Source: Ornithinibacillus halophilus
Lineage (GTDB): Bacteria > Bacillota > Bacilli > Bacillales > Amphibacillaceae
Length of the DNA: 48,773 nt
NCBI RefSeq assembly: GCF_900129485.1
Contig: NZ_FQVW01000022.1
Location: 1-48,773, forward strand
Reading direction: 5' to 3'
The notes beneath the pieces were generated by a model. It searched no databases. It was not told the origin of the DNA and worked only from the letters and a program-made list of their open reading frames with translations. Numbering within the stretch: position 1 is the first letter of the stretch; each line of letters begins with the position of its first letter. The translations under genes and the position numbers were made by a program. Shown piece after piece: positions 19,142 to 27,587 of this stretch.

Positions 19142-19426
19142 ATCATTAATTACGTTGTAGTTAATTAAAAACAATACATTTTACTAATTAGAAAAACCGA
19201 GGCCAATAGATGTTAACAAATATTTATTAAGTAAAAGGTAACTCTGTAAATGGAATAGCAATAATTGTAATTTATACATTCTATGAATCGAAACACCATT
19301 TTGGTGCAGCATCGTATCCTAAGTCTCACTAGTATTTTAGTTTTCTTTTTTTGGAAGTATTGAATAGTTAAAATGAAATGAAACATGATATAATCTTTAA
19401 GAATGAATACGAGAAAGGTTGTCATT

Positions 19427-20278
19427 ATGAACAGAAGATCTTTTCTTAAACGAACAATAGGTAGTCTTCTGACACTTGTCGGTGTAAGTGGTGGTACCTA
19501 TTACTACGCTCGTGATATTGAGCCTTCCATGTTAGCCATTAAGCAAGAGACTATTCGTTCCCAAAAAATACCGAGTAGTTTTAACGACTTTAAAATTGTA
19601 CAATTCTCCGATACTCACATTGGTTTTCATTATTCCATAGAACAATTTAATGATTTAATTAAGCAAATGAATACATTAAATCCTGATATAGTCGTTTTCA
19701 CCGGTGACCTTGTTGATGAACCAAGTGAATATCAATGGGATAACCATATTATCCAATCACTAAAAAATATCAAGGCTAGTTATGGGAAATATTGGATATA
19801 CGGAAATCATGACCATGGTGGATACGGGACTGATATTATTAAACAAGTGATGGAAAAAAGTGATTTTCAACTCTTAATGAATAACCATCATCAGATCGAA
19901 ATTGGTAATGATCGAATTACTTTAGCTGGAATTGACGATGTTATGTTAGGGAAACCCAATTTAACAAAAACTTTAGATACAGCTAATCCCGATTTATTTA
20001 CGATATTATTAGCCCACGAACCAGACTTTGCAGATCAAGCTGTTAATTATCCAGTCGATATTCAGTTATCTGGTCATAGTCATGGTGGACAAGTTCGATT
20101 TCCTTTTATTGGACACCTCTATACCCCTTCATATGCTGAGAAATATGTACAGGGAAAATATAGTTTAGACAATGGAAAATTATTATTATATGTCAATAGA
20201 GGAATTGGCACAACGAGAATGCCTTACCGGTTCTTATGTAAACCTGAAATACACATGTATACATTAAACAGAAAATAG
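19427..20278 (+). CDS. ykuE: Tat-exported metallophosphoesterase YkuE
   Basis: Calcineurin-like phosphoesterase exported by the twin-arginine route. The N-terminus MNRRSFLKR is a Tat motif followed by a hydrophobic stretch, and the catalytic motifs DTHIG, GDLVDE, GNHDHGG and GHSHGGQ are all present. It has 283 residues from ATG 19427, which follows AAAGG; a further in-frame ATG 24 bases upstream is less likely. In B. subtilis YkuE is a TatAyCy substrate found at the wall; its physiological substrate is not settled. A TATAAT lies at 19389-19394. Confidence 0.9.
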   Translation: MNRRSFLKRTIGSLLTLVGVSGGTYYYARDIEPSMLAIKQETIRSQKIPSSFNDFKIVQFSDTHIGFHYSIEQFNDLIKQMNTLNPDIVVFTGDLVDEPSEYQWDNHIIQSLKNIKASYGKYWIYGNHDHGGYGTDIIKQVMEKSDFQLLMNNHHQIEIGNDRITLAGIDDVMLGKPNLTKTLDTANPDLFTILLAHEPDFADQAVNYPVDIQLSGHSHGGQVRFPFIGHLYTPSYAEKYVQGKYSLDNGKLLLYVNRGIGTTRMPYRFLCKPEIHMYTLNRK

Positions 20279-20407
20279 ATTTCAACTATTTCATGACAAT
20301 TAATAGAATAAAATAGGATTAAAGTGTGAACTTACAATCTATAAAATAGTTTTGTGTATAAAAAAATGCTACACTGTTTTTGAGATTGTATTATGGAGGT
20401 ACATATT

Positions 20408-20992
20408 ATGAACATTAACTTTAAGAAGCTCATTCCTATTCTCTTGCTAACTCTTATTTTGGCTGCGTGTGGTCCGAAATATGAAGGTGACTTCTCCTAT
20501 GAAATTCAAGATTTCACTTTCACCAATCAAGATGGTGAAGAAGTTTCAAAATCTGATTTTGAGGATAAATTCTGGATTGTTGATTTTATTTACACCACCT
20601 GCGATACGGAATGCCCGCAGATGACATATAATAAACAAAAAATCGAAAGTGCTTTAAATGATGCAGGAATCAATGATGTAGAATTTGTGTCATTTAGTGT
20701 CGATCCAGAAACGGATACACCAGAAGTATTGAAAGAATATGGTGAAGCTAGAAATATTACTTTTGATAATTGGACATTCCTTACTGGTTATGATTTTGAA
20801 ACAATCCAAAACATAGCTGAAGAGTCTTTTAAAACAAGAGTTGAACAATATCCAGATGATGACGCATTACTTCACGGAGTTAGTTTCTATTTAGTATCAC
20901 CTGAAGGAAATGCAATTAAGAGCTATAATGGATACATCTTACAAAAAGAACAAATTGACCAAATTGTTGATGATATTAAAAGCATGCAATAG
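20408..20992 (+). CDS. SCO1/SenC-family copper lipoprotein
   Basis: Membrane-anchored thioredoxin-fold protein of 194 residues. The signal peptide ends in the lipobox LAAC (C21). The copper motif is C65-x3-C69 (CDTEC), with the conserved His later in LLHGVSFYL. Sco proteins deliver copper to the CuA site of cytochrome c oxidase or act as thiol reductases. No oxidase genes are in the window, so it is a stand-alone gene like ypmQ. Start chosen at 20408, 9 bases after GGAGG; an upstream ATG overlaps that site. A terminator follows. Confidence 0.9.
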   Translation: MNINFKKLIPILLLTLILAACGPKYEGDFSYEIQDFTFTNQDGEEVSKSDFEDKFWIVDFIYTTCDTECPQMTYNKQKIESALNDAGINDVEFVSFSVDPETDTPEVLKEYGEARNITFDNWTFLTGYDFETIQNIAEESFKTRVEQYPDDDALLHGVSFYLVSPEGNAIKSYNGYILQKEQIDQIVDDIKSMQ

Positions 20993-20997
20993 ACTCA

Positions 20998-21022
20998 AGA
21001 GAGCTACTAAGCTCTCTTTTTT
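20998..21022 (+). terminator. Terminator after the Sco gene
   Basis: Perfect 8-bp stem AGAGAGCT/AGCTCTCT with a short loop, then T6. Confidence 0.92.
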
Positions 21023-21105
21023 GTTTTATTTTCCCTTGAATCCGGACAAGCATTCATATACTATATAGGTACACGTATTCTATTAGTTAGAGAGGGGGAA
21101 AAATA

Positions 21106-21576
21106 ATGTCACAAGAAGCAATTCCTGTTAGTGAATTAGCTAAAGCAATCTATACGGTGAACCGTCATGCTAAAACTGCTCCTGAGCCAGGTCACCTTTA
21201 TCACATTAAAAAAGAATCTATTAATCGTTTACTACAGGAAAGACGTGCCAAAAAAGTCGGCCTTCACTTTTCCGATCATCCTAAGTTTAGTAATCAGCAT
21301 TCTACACTACTAGTAAAAGTGGACAATTATTACTTTCACATTCCTCCATCGAAAGAAGACTTCCAAGAGTTGGAGCATTTGGGTACACTCGATCACGACT
21401 ATCGTAACCCCCAAACGAAAATGTCCTTATCCCAAGCCAAGAAACTAATCTATCAATATATAAATTGGCAACCAAAACCTAAGCAACGTAGGAAGAAAGA
21501 ATATTCTTCATCCTACTTTACTCCATCTTCACTAGGTAAAATGGAATGGCCTCCTACCAAACGTTTTAGTAAATAA
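21106..21576 (+). CDS. ykyB: YkyB-family protein
   Basis: A 156-residue basic soluble protein resembling the YkyB family, which is restricted to Bacillaceae and of unknown function. N-terminal SELAKAIYTVNRHAKTAPEP and the RRAKKVGLHFSDHPKFS block are the recognisable parts; the C-terminus is rich in Lys, Ser and Tyr. No signal or membrane segment. Strong ribosome site GAGAGGGGG. Single gene ended by a terminator. In B. subtilis ykyB lies near patA, which is 2.4 kb away here. Confidence 0.85.
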   Translation: MSQEAIPVSELAKAIYTVNRHAKTAPEPGHLYHIKKESINRLLQERRAKKVGLHFSDHPKFSNQHSTLLVKVDNYYFHIPPSKEDFQELEHLGTLDHDYRNPQTKMSLSQAKKLIYQYINWQPKPKQRRKKEYSSSYFTPSSLGKMEWPPTKRFSK

Positions 21577-21577
21577 G

Positions 21578-21612
21578 AAAAGAGTGTATGATCCAATCAT
21601 GCACTCTTTTTT
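21578..21612. terminator. Bidirectional terminator after ykyB
   Basis: Inverted repeat AAAAGAGTGTATGAT and ATCATGCACTCTTTT with one mismatch. It overlaps the 3' end of the converging minus-strand gene. Confidence 0.9.
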
Positions 21613-21974
21613 GTCTTAACATTTAAAACAATCCATTTTACTCCATTCATTAGTAACAGTCCTCCACCTAATATGCTTAAACCTTGTAGCGCAAACCCAA
21701 GTACTTTATATGAATCTACTGTTATTTCTCCTTTAATTAGAATGACACTAAAGAATAAGACAAAAAATAATAAACTGCTAACTAAATAACTAAGTAACCG
21801 CTCAGCTTTTAAAGAGAGTATCAACCGAATAATTGGTTGAATAATGAAATAACATCCAATAATTCCGCCTATAACAATCCCGTATAATAATATTTCTTCC
21901 GTAATTCCTAATGATTGCAAATGTGGCATCTTAATCCATGGAATAAGTGAACTGATAACAATAGAATTAAACAT
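21597..21974 (-). CDS. Small integral membrane protein, unknown
   Basis: About 125 residues with three clear hydrophobic segments (around 26-50, 60-82 and 92-115) and basic loops, ending KTKKSA. I do not recognise the family. The start at 21974 (MFNSIV) follows GAGAGGTGAGG at proper distance; an ATG 9 bases upstream lies inside that ribosome site. It converges on ykyB and shares its terminator. Confidence 0.65.
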   Translation of the reverse strand: MFNSIVISSLIPWIKMPHLQSLGITEEILLYGIVIGGIIGCYFIIQPIIRLILSLKAERLLSYLVSSLLFFVLFFSVILIKGEITVDSYKVLGFALQGLSILGGGLLLMNGVKWIVLNVKTKKSA

Positions 21975-22203
21975 CTCCCTCACCTCTCATCCCTGATTGA
22001 ATCTTATCAACATCATTAACTGGAAATCATTCGATTATACATATACATATACTCTAAAACTTCACTCCCTCTTCCTTCTGTTACAAAATTTATAAAAAAT
22101 CCTTTTATGCCAATTTATCAAAAAATTTGCTATAATTATTGTAATTGAAAAAATCCAACTATTTATATTAGGATTTATCATACATAGAATGAGGTGTACA
22201 TTT

Positions 22204-23124
22204 ATGAATAAAGCTTTCTTTTTCATCATTTTAGGAGCTGCTTTGTGGGGAACGATTAGTTGGTATGTTAAAAATTTGTATGCTTTTGGCTTCACACCTA
22301 TGGAAGTTGTAACACTTAGGGCTTGGACAACTGCTATCATCCTACTAATTTATTTTCTTATTACTTCACCTAAGAAGCTAAAATTACAGTCTGTCGGTGA
22401 TCTTAAATATTTTATAGGTACAGGTATATTAAGTATTATCTTTTTTAATTATTGTCTTTTTACTGCAATTGAGCTATCAACAATCCCTATTGCAACAGCA
22501 TTACTATATACTGCACCTGCATTCGTAACGATACTATCGTTCTTTTTCTTCAAAGAGCCTTTAACTAAAGTAAAAATAGTTGCTTTAGCTATAACCCTTT
22601 TCGGCACCTGCTTTGTAGTTGGATTAATCCCTATCAACTTACAATCAATTCAGATAGGAAGTATACTCTTTGGGATTGGGTCTGGAATTGGATATGCATT
22701 TTATAGTGTTTTTAGTAAATTTGCTGCCAAGAAATATACTAGCTTAACAATTACAACATTTACTTTTATAGTCGCAGCAATTGCATTACTTCCATTCTTC
22801 CCTTATTCTGAAAAAATACATTTACTACTAGATCCAACTGTTTTGCTCTATGCATTTGGGTTAGGACTATTACCAACTGCTTTTGCCTATATCATATATA
22901 CATATGGATTGATGCAAATAGAGGCATCCAAAGCATCTATATTAACAACTATAGAACCTGTTGTAGCGACGATAATTGGTATATTTATTTTCGAAGAGGC
23001 ATTTAGTCTCCTTCAAATGGTAGGGATGGCTTGTATTATTGGAGCAGTTATTTTGATTCAACTATCCATGAAATCTAATAAAGAATCTCAGCTATTGGTA
23101 AATAAGAGGAAAAATGCTGTATAA
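22204..23124 (+). CDS. EamA-family (DMT) transporter
   Basis: A 306-residue protein with ten hydrophobic helices and two EamA repeats (about 6-140 and 150-287), the layout of drug/metabolite transporters. Typical motifs are ILGAALWGTISWYVKNLY at the start and IEASKASILTTIEPVVATIIGIFIFEE in the second repeat. Likely exports an amino acid or metabolite; the substrate cannot be told from the sequence. Start chosen 9 bases after GAGGTG. No terminator separates it from ric, but ric appears to have its own promoter. Confidence 0.85.
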   Translation: MNKAFFFIILGAALWGTISWYVKNLYAFGFTPMEVVTLRAWTTAIILLIYFLITSPKKLKLQSVGDLKYFIGTGILSIIFFNYCLFTAIELSTIPIATALLYTAPAFVTILSFFFFKEPLTKVKIVALAITLFGTCFVVGLIPINLQSIQIGSILFGIGSGIGYAFYSVFSKFAAKKYTSLTITTFTFIVAAIALLPFFPYSEKIHLLLDPTVLLYAFGLGLLPTAFAYIIYTYGLMQIEASKASILTTIEPVVATIIGIFIFEEAFSLLQMVGMACIIGAVILIQLSMKSNKESQLLVNKRKNAV

Positions 23125-23125
23125 G

Positions 23126-23168
23126 TGTGATACAGGTCACGACACAAAGTAATGAAAACCATTATCAT
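23126..23168 (+). promoter_or_regulatory. Fnr/CRP-type box and promoter upstream of ric
   Basis: TGTGA-N6-TCACG at 23126-23141 matches the Bacillus Fnr consensus TGTGA-N6-TCACA in 9 of 10 fixed positions. A -10-like TATCAT lies at 23163-23168, with no good -35. The box centre is then about 41.5 bases before the expected start near 23175, the class II activator position. An anaerobically activated ric promoter is likely (inference). Confidence 0.7.
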
Positions 23169-23197
23169 TTAACTATATTCACCTATAGGAGGTCTAA

Positions 23198-23902
23198 ATG
23201 ATAATGAATACTTTTACAATTGAACAAACACCAGCTGATATAGTTAAAATTTTTCCGAAAGCAAGTGACTTCTTTAAAGAACGTAGAATCGACTTTTGTT
23301 GTGGTGGTGATAAACCATTAACTAATGTTTTCTCAGAAAAACAGTTAGATGGCGAGGTCGTATTAAAAGAATTAAACGACTTATATCAAGAGTGGAGCAA
23401 AGAAGACCATGATGTTACAGATTGGGACGCAATACCTGCATCACAACTAATCGATCACATAGTCCATACTCACCACGCATATTTAAACGATGAATTAGCA
23501 CCACTAGGTCAGTTTGTAACTAAGATATTCCGTGTACACGGTGCGAAACATCCACATCTAAAAGAATTACATCGTATATATCATGAATTAAAATTGGAAT
23601 TAGAAGAACATACAATAAAAGAAGATGAAGAAGTATTTCCATTAATTAAAGAATATGAATTAAACCCTAGTGAAGCATTACTAGAAAAGATTCGTATTGC
23701 AAATGGTGGTTTGGAAGATGAACACGATGTTGCTGGAGATTTACTAAAACGTATCAGAGTGATTACAAATGATTTCACACCACCAGTAGAAGCTTGTAAT
23801 TCCTATAGAATTACGTATGCTAGACTAGCTGATTTAGAATCAGACACATTCCAACATATTCATTTAGAAAACAATGTCCTATTCAAAAATTTAGCTAAAT
23901 AA
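23198..23902 (+). CDS. ric: Iron-sulfur cluster repair di-iron protein (Ric/ScdA)
   Basis: Hemerythrin-like protein that repairs iron-sulfur clusters damaged by nitric oxide or peroxide. The N-terminal ScdA_N domain carries the Cys pair C34/C35 in DFCCGG; the hemerythrin domain (about 80-230) has the iron-ligand histidines in HIVHTHHAYL, HRIYHELKLELEEH, EDEHD and HIHLENN. Length 234 is typical. ATG at 23198 follows AGGAGG by 5 bases; 23204 is an alternative. The Fnr-like box upstream fits a role under oxygen-limited, nitrosative conditions. Confidence 0.93.
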   Translation: MIMNTFTIEQTPADIVKIFPKASDFFKERRIDFCCGGDKPLTNVFSEKQLDGEVVLKELNDLYQEWSKEDHDVTDWDAIPASQLIDHIVHTHHAYLNDELAPLGQFVTKIFRVHGAKHPHLKELHRIYHELKLELEEHTIKEDEEVFPLIKEYELNPSEALLEKIRIANGGLEDEHDVAGDLLKRIRVITNDFTPPVEACNSYRITYARLADLESDTFQHIHLENNVLFKNLAK

Positions 23903-23924
23903 CGATAAATATATGTCCATATTA

Positions 23925-23958
23925 CAGGAGGGTGTTTTTATATCCCTCCTGTTTTTTT
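23925..23958 (+). terminator. Terminator after ric
   Basis: Perfect 8-bp stem CAGGAGGG/CCCTCCTG with an 11-base loop, followed by T7. Confidence 0.9.
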
Positions 23959-24022
23959 ACGCACTTTGATACTAATGTATGGTATGATATTGAACGTAGA
24001 ATACATAGGTGGAGGGTTTAAT

Positions 24023-25186
24023 TTGGAGAATTATTTAAATAGGCAAGTGAAGTCTATCGAGATTTCTGGTATAAGAAAATTCTTTAATATGGTTCAACAT
24101 GAAAAAGACGTCATTTCCCTAACAATTGGGCAACCAGACTTTCATACACCAGAACATATAAAACATGCTACTACTCGAGCACTTGAAAATAATAAAACTA
24201 CATATACAAACAATGCAGGAATTATTGAGTTAAGAAATGCCATATCTGATTTTTATGAGACTAAATATGGAATAAGTTATGATCCAAAAAATGAAATCAT
24301 TGTTACAACTGGTGCATCACAAGCAATCGATATTACATTTAGAACGATACTAAATCCAGGTGATGAGGTACTATTACCAGGGCCAATTTATCCAGGATAT
24401 GAACCCTTAATTACGTTAGCAAACGCCAAGCCAATTTATGTAGATACAACGAAAACAAATCTTAAACTAACGAAAGAAACTTTGAAAAACAACATAACCG
24501 ATAAAACAAAATGTGTAGTGCTCCCCTACCCTTCCAATCCAACAGGAGCATCCTATTCGTACTCAGAATTAAAAGATTTGATTTCCGTTTTAAAAGATCG
24601 AGATATATTTATCCTTGCCGATGAAATATATAGCGAGTTAATCTATGATCAAACACACCATTCCATTGCAGCATTTTCAGAAGTTCACGACAAAACAATT
24701 GTTATAAATGGATTATCAAAATCTCACTCAATGACAGGATTTCGAATTGGTTACGTATTGGCACCACAGTGGCTTTCCAAACATATTATTAAAGTTCACC
24801 AGTATAATGTATCTTGCGCTTCGTCTATTAGCCAGTATGCAGCTCTCGAAGCTTTAACAACTGGAATCCATGATCCAGAAGAAATGCGTAATGTATATCA
24901 TCAAAGAAGGGAATATGTTTATAGCAGATTAATTAAGATGGGTTTAGAAGTTAATAAACCAGAAGGAGCATTTTATTTCTTTCCTAAGTTCCCAGTCAAG
25001 GATATGTCATCCTTTGACCTAGGTTTAACCTTAGTTAAGAAGGGAAAGGTTGCTTTAGTACCGGGAAGTAGTTTTTCACACTTGGGTGAAGGATATATGC
25101 GACTATCTTATGCTTACAGCCTTGAAGCTTTAGAAGAAGGATTAAACCGGCTGGAAACATTTCTACTAAATGAAAAATTATATTAG
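24023..25186 (+). CDS. patA: Aminotransferase A (PatA), PLP-dependent class I
   Basis: Fold-type I aminotransferase of 387 residues. The lysine that binds pyridoxal phosphate is in NGLSKSHSMTGFRIGY, with the class I blocks LPYPSNPTGA and ADEIYSELIY. The N-terminus (EISGIRKF..., DVISLTIGQPDF) closely resembles B. subtilis PatA, which has been linked to transamination in the lysine/diaminopimelate pathway. Start is TTG at 24023, 7 bases after GGAGGG; an ATG frame from 23966 lacks a ribosome site. Confidence 0.85.
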   Translation: MENYLNRQVKSIEISGIRKFFNMVQHEKDVISLTIGQPDFHTPEHIKHATTRALENNKTTYTNNAGIIELRNAISDFYETKYGISYDPKNEIIVTTGASQAIDITFRTILNPGDEVLLPGPIYPGYEPLITLANAKPIYVDTTKTNLKLTKETLKNNITDKTKCVVLPYPSNPTGASYSYSELKDLISVLKDRDIFILADEIYSELIYDQTHHSIAAFSEVHDKTIVINGLSKSHSMTGFRIGYVLAPQWLSKHIIKVHQYNVSCASSISQYAALEALTTGIHDPEEMRNVYHQRREYVYSRLIKMGLEVNKPEGAFYFFPKFPVKDMSSFDLGLTLVKKGKVALVPGSSFSHLGEGYMRLSYAYSLEALEEGLNRLETFLLNEKLY

Positions 25187-25196
25187 CATACCCATA

Positions 25197-25373
25197 TTAC
25201 TTATGGATTTTAGAAATTTCATTATTATAGATGTTTAACAAACGGTCTAATTCCTGACTTAAGGCTATCGATTCTAAACTAGTTATCCCTTTAGAAAGAG
25301 CAACTTCAGACATCTGCTTTCGTACATTTTCTATCTCTTGAAGTAGTTTTTCAGTTTCATTCATAGGATTCAC
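25197..25373 (-). CDS. Spo0E-like sporulation regulator (aspartyl phosphatase family)
   Basis: A 58-residue protein made of two short helices with the Spo0E signature SQELD (about residues 39-43). Members such as Spo0E and YnzD dephosphorylate Spo0A~P and so hold back sporulation. The GTG start at 25373 follows AAGGAGG by 8 bases; the ATG nine bases later is too far. Single gene between patA and the signal peptidase gene, on the opposite strand. Confidence 0.85.
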   Translation of the reverse strand: MNPMNETEKLLQEIENVRKQMSEVALSKGITSLESIALSQELDRLLNIYNNEISKIHK

Positions 25374-25550
25374 AAAGGTTGCCTCCTTAGCTTATTGATA
25401 TAACTTTATCATAGGTTTGTATATTTATTCAATCAAGAAAAAGATTATTATGTTAAAAGTTTGTCTTCTTATTATTACTCATAAAAACTGGTATAATAAT
25501 AGTAAAAGAACATGTACTAAACGTTCAACATATAAGAGAGGATGTCTCTA

Positions 25551-26075
25551 GTGCCAGAGAAAAAAGATAAAAAAGAATGGCTAGAATGGCTAAAAGCTAT
25601 TGCAATCGCAGTAATATTGGCATTCTTATTACGTACTTTTGTTTTTGCAACCTCCATCGTAGAAGGTGATAGTATGGATCCAACTTTACAACATGGAGAA
25701 CGAGTTATATTTAATAAAATAGTATACATAATAGGAGAGCCTTCTCGTGGTGATATTGTCATTATTCAGCGTCCGACGAAAAACTACGTAAAACGTGTTA
25801 TTGGACTACCAGGGGAAACAGTTGAGGTAAGAAATCACATACTGTATATTAATGGTGAACCGTACGAACAGCGCTTTTTAACAGTTGATTCAAAAAATTA
25901 CACAGGAAACTTTGGTCCTATTGAGATACCAGATGGTAAATATTTTGTCATGGGAGATCACCGAGCCATTAGTAAGGATAGTAGAAATGGATTAGGTTTT
26001 ATTACAGAGGACGAAATTATTGGAAGATCAGAATTTATCATTTTTCCTTTTTCAGAGATTTCAAGGACAAAATGA
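25551..26075 (+). CDS. lepB: Signal peptidase I
   Basis: Type I signal peptidase that cleaves secretory signal peptides on the outer face of the membrane. One N-terminal anchor (about 15-36) precedes the catalytic Ser S41 in GDSMDPTL and the general base Lys K81 in YVKRVIGLPGE; the GDHRAISKDSR block follows. The 174-residue size and single anchor match the SipS/SipT class. GTG start at 25551, 10 bases after AGAGAGG; the ATG at 25542 is too close to it. Confidence 0.95.
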   Translation: MPEKKDKKEWLEWLKAIAIAVILAFLLRTFVFATSIVEGDSMDPTLQHGERVIFNKIVYIIGEPSRGDIVIIQRPTKNYVKRVIGLPGETVEVRNHILYINGEPYEQRFLTVDSKNYTGNFGPIEIPDGKYFVMGDHRAISKDSRNGLGFITEDEIIGRSEFIIFPFSEISRTK

Positions 26076-26084
26076 AAAAAATAG

Positions 26085-26113
26085 GAGTCTGCCCCAATGG
26101 GACAGGCTCTTTT
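26085..26113 (+). terminator. Terminator after signal peptidase
   Basis: An 11-bp imperfect stem GAGTCTGCCCC and GGGACAGGCTC around a 3-base loop, then T-rich sequence. Confidence 0.8.
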
Positions 26114-26117
26114 CTAT

Positions 26118-26198
26118 TTACTTTTCATGATCGAAAAGACAGTAACCTATATTAAGTGCTAAAATCCCAAAACAAAGAATACCAAATAAAGTCATCAT
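26118..26198 (-). CDS. 26-residue hydrophobic small protein
   Basis: Tiny open frame with a very strong ribosome site (AAAGGGGGGTG) 7-8 bases before an ATG-ATG pair. The product starts MMTLFGILCFGILALNIGYC and ends with FDHEK: one membrane-spanning helix with a short charged tail. I do not recognise it. Its stop lies beside the signal peptidase terminator on the opposite strand. The rest of the gap to 26400 shows no other gene. Confidence 0.55.
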   Translation of the reverse strand: MMTLFGILCFGILALNIGYCLFDHEK

Positions 26199-26400
26199 GA
26201 GCGTGCACCCCCCTTTTCCTTTCTATGTATACAGTAAGAGCTCTATATTGCCAAACCTGTATGTCATTTTAGATTTCCCAACATTATCATAACAAGATTA
26301 CAACCCTAAATAAAGAGAAATATGATAAAATGGATAAAGATTATTTCCTATTGTTAAAAAAAGTTACTAGTTTCGTCATATGACTAGAAAGGTGATAGCC

Positions 26401-27561
26401 ATGCTTTATTGTCCTCAATGTGGTAACAACGTAAAAGAAGATGAATTATTTTGTGTATCTTGTGGTAACAAATTACCTGAAGATAAAAATCAACGATATC
26501 CAGCAAAAAAATCATTAAATAAATTTTGGTATCTTCCAATTGCAACATTTATAGTATTAACAGTTGCATCGAGTTTATTTTATTTATTTCTTCAACATCA
26601 ATCCACACAAGCAAAAGAGCTGTATGAACAAGGTGAACAAAAACTAATAAACGAAGAAATTGATCAAGCAGAAGCTTTATTTCAAAAAGCATTAAAACAA
26701 AAGCAAAACTTTTCCCAAGCCCATATAGGATTAGCTTTTATTGATCGTGCTAAAGAAATACAAATTGCAATCAAACAAGCAGAGTCTAATCTGGAACAAG
26801 GAAAGTTCCAAGAAGCTTTATCATTAATAACAAATGCAGAAAATAAATTAACGAATTACAATGGATCAGTTGTAAACAACTTAGTCGATGAACTGATATC
26901 TTTACAAAACCAAGTAAAGATATCCCAATTACTATTTAATTTAGAACAAAATCCAAGTATATCAGAATTAAAATCATTGCTTTGGGAAGCCGACTCAATC
27001 AATGAAGTAGAAGCTGAAGAAATAACAGAAAATATACGAGGGCAAATAATTGAATTTGCATATTCTCAAGCCAGTGAACAACTTTCTAATAACCATTTCA
27101 ATGATGCTCAGGCCATTGTACAAGATGGATTAAAATACGCACCAAGTTCTGATAAACTATTAAGCTTACAAACTACAATCGAGAAAGAAAAAGTGTCTTT
27201 TGAAATCACTCAACAACAACGTATAGAACAAGCATTAAACACAGCTGAAGAAGAAAGAGAATTTAATGAAAATGACGCAATTGAATTGATTGATATTCAT
27301 ATGGAGGAAGATGATCAAGGTAATTTAGTGATTAAAGGGGAAGTCAAAAGTATTGCAACGGTCCCCCTTCAATCTGTACTTATTGATTATTCATTAATAA
27401 AAAATGAAGAATCGGAGCTTCTTTCAAATGAGGTCTACGTATACCCAGACACATTGTATCCAGAAGAGATTGGAAAGTTTGAATTTACACATTATGATGC
27501 TCCAGAAATAAAAGATGCAGAATTAATCGTAAACAAAATGACTTGGTACACAAGTTACTAA
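26401..27561 (+). CDS. Zinc-ribbon membrane protein with TPR-like repeats
   Basis: Of 386 residues. The N-terminus is a four-Cys zinc ribbon (YCPQCG and FCVSCG, residues 3-23), followed by one membrane segment (about 44-66). TPR-like helices come next (about 75-145, with YEQGEQKLINEEIDQAEALFQKAL, and again near 225-260). The C-terminal 90 residues look like a beta-rich FxLYD-like domain. The zinc ribbon would face the cytosol and the repeats the outside. Start at 26401, 8 bases after AAAGGTGA. It is 26 bases before the protease gene, so the two are probably one operon. Confidence 0.75.
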   Translation: MLYCPQCGNNVKEDELFCVSCGNKLPEDKNQRYPAKKSLNKFWYLPIATFIVLTVASSLFYLFLQHQSTQAKELYEQGEQKLINEEIDQAEALFQKALKQKQNFSQAHIGLAFIDRAKEIQIAIKQAESNLEQGKFQEALSLITNAENKLTNYNGSVVNNLVDELISLQNQVKISQLLFNLEQNPSISELKSLLWEADSINEVEAEEITENIRGQIIEFAYSQASEQLSNNHFNDAQAIVQDGLKYAPSSDKLLSLQTTIEKEKVSFEITQQQRIEQALNTAEEEREFNENDAIELIDIHMEEDDQGNLVIKGEVKSIATVPLQSVLIDYSLIKNEESELLSNEVYVYPDTLYPEEIGKFEFTHYDAPEIKDAELIVNKMTWYTSY

Positions 27562-27587
27562 ATATAGGAATATAACGGAGTGACAAA

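Noticed and set aside
19213-19425. 70-residue minus-strand frame
   Set aside because: Low-complexity A+T-rich sequence, no ribosome site, overlaps the ykuE upstream region.
22062-22340. 92-residue minus-strand frame
   Set aside because: It is antisense to the start of the clear DMT transporter gene and has no family features.
23966-24022. N-terminal extension of PatA from the ATG-like frame at 23966
   Set aside because: The extra 19 residues have no ribosome site and no family match; TTG 24023 has GGAGGG at the right distance.
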